From CAYLYP01 sp964387795 (GTDB taxonomy: Bacteria > Bacteroidota > Bacteroidia > Bacteroidales > UBA7960), in assembly GCA_964387795.1 (NCBI GenBank), contig CAYLYP010000104.1, positions 1 to 9,536 on the forward strand: DNA of 9,536 nucleotides. Reading direction: 5' to 3'. How positions within the stretch are numbered: position 1 is the first letter of the stretch; every line of letters begins with the position of its first letter. The notes under the pieces were generated by a model that was not told the DNA's origin, searched no databases, and worked only from the letters and a program-made list of their open reading frames with translations. This document shows positions 6,943 through 9,536 of the stretch, piece after piece. A program made the position numbers and the translations under genes.

Positions 6943-6992
6943 AAGCCCCCTTTCTTAAATGCCTGGCATACAGGAAAGGGGGCTTCTTTTTT
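6943..6992 (+). terminator. Rho-independent terminator after the biotin carrier gene, abutting rdgB
   Basis: Perfect 12-bp GC-rich arms (aagccccctttc at 6943-6954; gaaagggggctt at 6974-6985) with a 19-nt loop and a T-rich tail (6984-6992) form a strong intrinsic terminator. The tail ends only 6 nt before the rdgB start codon, so the structure lies inside the rdgB leader. Confidence 0.9.
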
Positions 6993-6998
6993 CAGGAT

Positions 6999-7574
6999 AT
7001 GGAATTGGTATTTGCAACAAATAATGCTCATAAGCTTAGGGAAGTTAAAGCAATTTTAGGTGAAAGCATAAATATTATCAGCCTTAAAGAGGCGGGTGTG
7101 CTAGATGAACTTCCCGAAAATCAGGATACTTTGGAAGGAAATGCTTCTGAGAAAGCCTGGTATGTTTATAACAAAACAGGGAAAGATTGCTTTGCTGATG
7201 ATACAGGGCTTGAAGTAGAAGCCCTTGATGGAAGGCCAGGGGTGTATTCAGCAAGATATGCAGGAGAAGGGAAAAATTCTCATGATAATGTTGTAAAGCT
7301 TTTGTCAGAACTTGAAGGCCAGAGAAACAGGAAAGCCCGCTTTCGTACTGTGATATCATTAATTATCGGAGGAACTGAATTGTTGTTTGATGGGACTGTT
7401 GAAGGTGATATCATCTTAAAACCCGCAGGAGGAGAAGGATTTGGATACGATCCGGTATTTTTGCCCCAGGGTTTTGACCAAACATTTGCAGAGATGTCTG
7501 AAGAACAAAAGAATACAATAAGCCATCGCTACCGGGCTGTGCTTTCGATGAAGAGGTTTATAAACCGCTTTTAG
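6999..7574 (+). CDS. rdgB: RdgB/HAM1 non-canonical purine NTP pyrophosphatase (191 aa)
   Basis: The protein hydrolyses ITP, dITP and XTP to the monophosphate and pyrophosphate, keeping deaminated purines out of DNA and RNA. Family motifs are all present: ATNNAHKLREV near the N-terminus (6-16), the DDTGLEV metal/catalytic segment (67-73), GGEGFGYDPVF (144-154) and SHRYRA (175-180). Length is normal for the family, about 190-200 residues. The first ATG is directly before the conserved LVFATNN strand, so the start is secure. A short aggat lies just upstream. The gene sits almost on top of the terminator of the carboxylase operon, and faces the hybrid kinase gene convergently. It probably relies on readthrough or on a promoter overlapping the terminator region. 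Confidence 0.97.
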   Translation: MELVFATNNAHKLREVKAILGESINIISLKEAGVLDELPENQDTLEGNASEKAWYVYNKTGKDCFADDTGLEVEALDGRPGVYSARYAGEGKNSHDNVVKLLSELEGQRNRKARFRTVISLIIGGTELLFDGTVEGDIILKPAGGEGFGYDPVFLPQGFDQTFAEMSEEQKNTISHRYRAVLSMKRFINRF

Positions 7575-7584
7575 TAAAAGTGCT

Positions 7585-7620
7585 GGTAGTAAATAAAATA
7601 TCAACTACCTGGTTATTTTT
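7585..7620 (+). terminator. Weak possible terminator between rdgB and the hybrid kinase gene
   Basis: Six-bp arms ggtagt (7585-7590) and actacc (7604-7609) flank a 13-nt AT-rich loop, followed by tggttattttt. The stem is short and the T run is offset, so termination would be weak. The 108-bp gap between the convergent genes also holds an 8-bp inverted repeat, attcaatt (7642-7649) and aattgaat (7676-7683), that touches the stop codon of the kinase gene. Confidence 0.3.
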
Positions 7621-7682
7621 AAAAAAACCTCGAAAACCCTTATTCAATTTCAATGTGCATTTTGCAAAAAGCGATAATTGAA

Positions 7683-9536
7683 TTAAAGGAACAGTTTCTT
7701 TAGCAAACTATTTAATTCCTGTGTCTTTATAGGTTTGGTCAGGTACTCGTCCATTCCCATTGCCATATATTTTTCCCGGTCACCTTCAAATGCATTTGCA
7801 CTAAGTCCAACTATTGGTGGAAGGATAGGATATAACCTGCGAAGGTTTTGGGTGGCCCTAATGCCATCCATTACTGGCATTTGGATATCCATCAGGATAA
7901 GGTCATATACCCCTGGTTTATAGAGGTTGAGGACTTCCTGCCCGTTATCGGCCACATTCACCTGATGCCCTAAGGAAGTTAGCAATAAACTGATTACTTT
8001 CTGGTTGACTTTTTTATCTTCTGCCAATAAAATGGTAAGTTTTTTTGTGAAAACCTGATCTTCTGTTATTACGGGTTCTTCCGGCATAAAATCCTGTTCT
8101 TTGCACTCGGCTATAAAGGTAAACCAAAAGGTGCTTCCATGTCCCAATTCACTTTCCAGGCCAATATCACCCCCATGCATTTCTGCCAATTGTTTACAGA
8201 TAGAAAGGCCTAATCCGGTTCCTTCAAATCGAATAGTCTTTGTTTCTTCAACCTGCGAAAAAGGGGTAAATAATATTTTTTGTTGTTCTGGCGGGATTCC
8301 AATACCTGAGTCTCTGACTTTTATCCTTATTTTTACCAGATTGCTTTCTTTTGGGAACAGATTGAAACTTTCGCGCAGCCTGAATGTTTCCTCCTTTGAG
8401 ACGATTATACTTATGGCCCCTTTTTCTGTAAACTTTATGGCATTTGACATGAGGTTATTTAAGATTTGTGCCAAACGGACACGGTCGGCAACAACTAACA
8501 AAGGAACATCTTTGTTAATCTGATAAATGAGTTCTATTCCTTTTTTATTACAGGCACCCTTAAACAGTTTTTTTGTTTTATCAAACAGATCGTTCAGCCT
8601 AAATGTTTCGGGTTTTAATTTTAGTTTTCCTGCTTCTATTTTTGAAAAATCCAACACCTGGTTAATAATTTCCATAAGGTTTTCGCTTGTGCTTTTCAGG
8701 ATTGATAAATAATCCTGCTGTTGCCCATCAAGTTTTGTTTTCTCAAATAATTCAAGCATGCCCATCATCCCGGTTAGTGGTGTTCGTATCTCATGGCTCA
8801 TATTTGCAAGGAAACTTTGTTTAAACTTTACAGATTCTTTTGCAATTAGTATTTGTTTTTCAAGGATTTCTTTCTGATAAACTGAGCTGAGGTCTTCTAT
8901 TAACCCAACAGCACCTTCAAAAAACCCCTTTGAATTAAAAACAGGGGAAATAATGATTTTTGTTGGAGTGATTTTTTTTGTTGTATGAAGCATACATTCG
9001 CGCTCAAAGGCAATGGTTTGGATTGCTATAGCCTGGTTGTACAGCGAATGGATCTGGTTGTCTGGCAGTTTTTTTAGCTCCAGTCCAATTAAGGATTCTC
9101 TGTTTAAACCCAAAATAGAAACAAATAAGTCATTGCATTCAATAATTTCTCCTTTTTCATTTACATGAAACACCCCAATGGGAGATTTTTCAAAGATCAA
9201 CCTGTATTTTTCTTCGTTTTTTTTAAGTTTGTTCTCAGCGATTACTCTTGTTGTTATATCCTCTTTTAGGGCAATGAAGTTTTTTATTTCGCCATTTTCA
9301 CTTTTTATCGGGGTGATAAGCATCGACTCCCAATAAAGCTCCCCATTTTTTTTGCGATTAACAAGTTCGCCCTGCCAATCTTTTCCTTCTTTAATGGTTT
9401 CCCATAATTCTTTATAAAACGATTCGTTTTGAATACCTGACTTTAAAATCCTTATGTTCATTCCAATCACTTCTTCCTCACCGAAGCCTGTTATCTGGCT
9501 GAACTTTTTATTTACATACTCAATGTCCCCTTTTTT
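7683..9536 (-). CDS. Hybrid sensor histidine kinase, PAS-PAS-HisKA-HATPase-REC (N-terminus outside window)
   Basis: The reading frame stays open to the window edge (the bases beyond 9470 encode GDIEYVNKKFSQITGFGEEE, a PAS core), so the gene is partial at its 5' end; 617 residues are visible. In order: a PAS domain with PAC (visible residues 1 to about 100), a second PAS (about 105-220), a HisKA domain with SHEIRTPL and phospho-acceptor His248, and an HATPase domain with N-box NNLMSNAIKF (360-369), DSGIGIP and GTGLGL ATP-binding loops. A receiver domain (about 500-617) follows, with acceptor Asp550 in LMDIQMPVMDG and conserved Lys601 in TKP. All catalytic residues are intact. The visible part has no membrane segment, so sensing may be cytoplasmic or an upstream part may hold membrane helices. 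Phosphate should pass from His to the internal Asp and on to an unseen HPt partner or regulator. The signal is unknown. Confidence 0.95.
   Translation of the reverse strand, partial: KKGDIEYVNKKFSQITGFGEEEVIGMNIRILKSGIQNESFYKELWETIKEGKDWQGELVNRKKNGELYWESMLITPIKSENGEIKNFIALKEDITTRVIAENKLKKNEEKYRLIFEKSPIGVFHVNEKGEIIECNDLFVSILGLNRESLIGLELKKLPDNQIHSLYNQAIAIQTIAFERECMLHTTKKITPTKIIISPVFNSKGFFEGAVGLIEDLSSVYQKEILEKQILIAKESVKFKQSFLANMSHEIRTPLTGMMGMLELFEKTKLDGQQQDYLSILKSTSENLMEIINQVLDFSKIEAGKLKLKPETFRLNDLFDKTKKLFKGACNKKGIELIYQINKDVPLLVVADRVRLAQILNNLMSNAIKFTEKGAISIIVSKEETFRLRESFNLFPKESNLVKIRIKVRDSGIGIPPEQQKILFTPFSQVEETKTIRFEGTGLGLSICKQLAEMHGGDIGLESELGHGSTFWFTFIAECKEQDFMPEEPVITEDQVFTKKLTILLAEDKKVNQKVISLLLTSLGHQVNVADNGQEVLNLYKPGVYDLILMDIQMPVMDGIRATQNLRRLYPILPPIVGLSANAFEGDREKYMAMGMDEYLTKPIKTQELNSLLKKLFL

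Noticed and set aside
7642..7683. 8-bp inverted repeat overlapping the kinase stop codon as its terminator
   Set aside because: The stem is purely AT-rich apart from two pairs, the loop is 26 nt and no T run follows in the minus direction at the right place.
9468..9470. GTG as start codon of the hybrid kinase
   Set aside because: The frame continues to the window edge and the extra 22 codons encode the conserved beginning of a PAS core, so the gene starts outside the window.
1..9536. Defence system, phage or CRISPR locus
   Set aside because: No Cas, nuclease-ATPase pair, integrase, phage structural gene or regularly spaced repeat array is visible; the GIY-YIG protein is a common stand-alone family.

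Overview
The window looks like a chromosomal segment from a member of the Bacteroidota, most likely a Bacteroidales/Marinilabiliales-type anaerobe or facultative anaerobe. This rests on moderate-to-low GC with AT-rich leaders in place of clear Shine-Dalgarno sites, a perfect TAnnTTTG -7 box (4235-4242, minus strand), a GIY-YIG protein of the type common in this phylum, a PAS hybrid histidine kinase, and a methylmalonyl/propionyl-CoA carboxyltransferase next to a separate small biotin carrier. No rRNA, tRNA, CRISPR array, integrase or transposase is visible.

Layout. 14-2056 (+): exported lipoprotein with a HEFGH zinc-peptidase core, closed by a strong terminator (2081-2119). 2292-2648 (-): small GIY-YIG protein. 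2686-2819: compact palindromic repeat element built from copies of a gacaggctcag-type core in both orientations. 2872-3978 (-): secreted S9-like alpha/beta hydrolase, preceded at 1-nt spacing (to its longest possible start) by a 62-residue two-helix membrane protein (4016-4204, -). 4205-4855: about 650 bp of AT-rich non-coding DNA between divergent transcription units. 4856-6403 and 6516-6905 (+): carboxyltransferase subunit and biotin carrier of an acyl-CoA carboxylase/decarboxylase, separated by a 112-nt gap containing an 11-bp perfect hairpin and closed by a 12-bp terminator. 6999-7574 (+): RdgB/HAM1 inosine-triphosphate pyrophosphatase, whose start lies only 13 nt beyond that terminator stem. 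7683-9536 (-): PAS-PAS-histidine kinase-receiver hybrid sensor, truncated at its N-terminus by the window edge.

How the genes work together. The carboxyltransferase and biotin carrier clearly belong to one enzyme acting in propionate/succinate interconversion through methylmalonyl-CoA; its biotin carboxylase or membrane pump subunit must lie elsewhere. The two envelope-directed hydrolases (lipoprotein peptidase and S9-like enzyme) suggest peptide use but are not in one operon. I see no convincing novel multi-gene system. The best second-look items are the palindromic element, the terminator abutting rdgB, the hairpin between the two carboxylase genes, and the unassigned zinc-peptidase lipoprotein.
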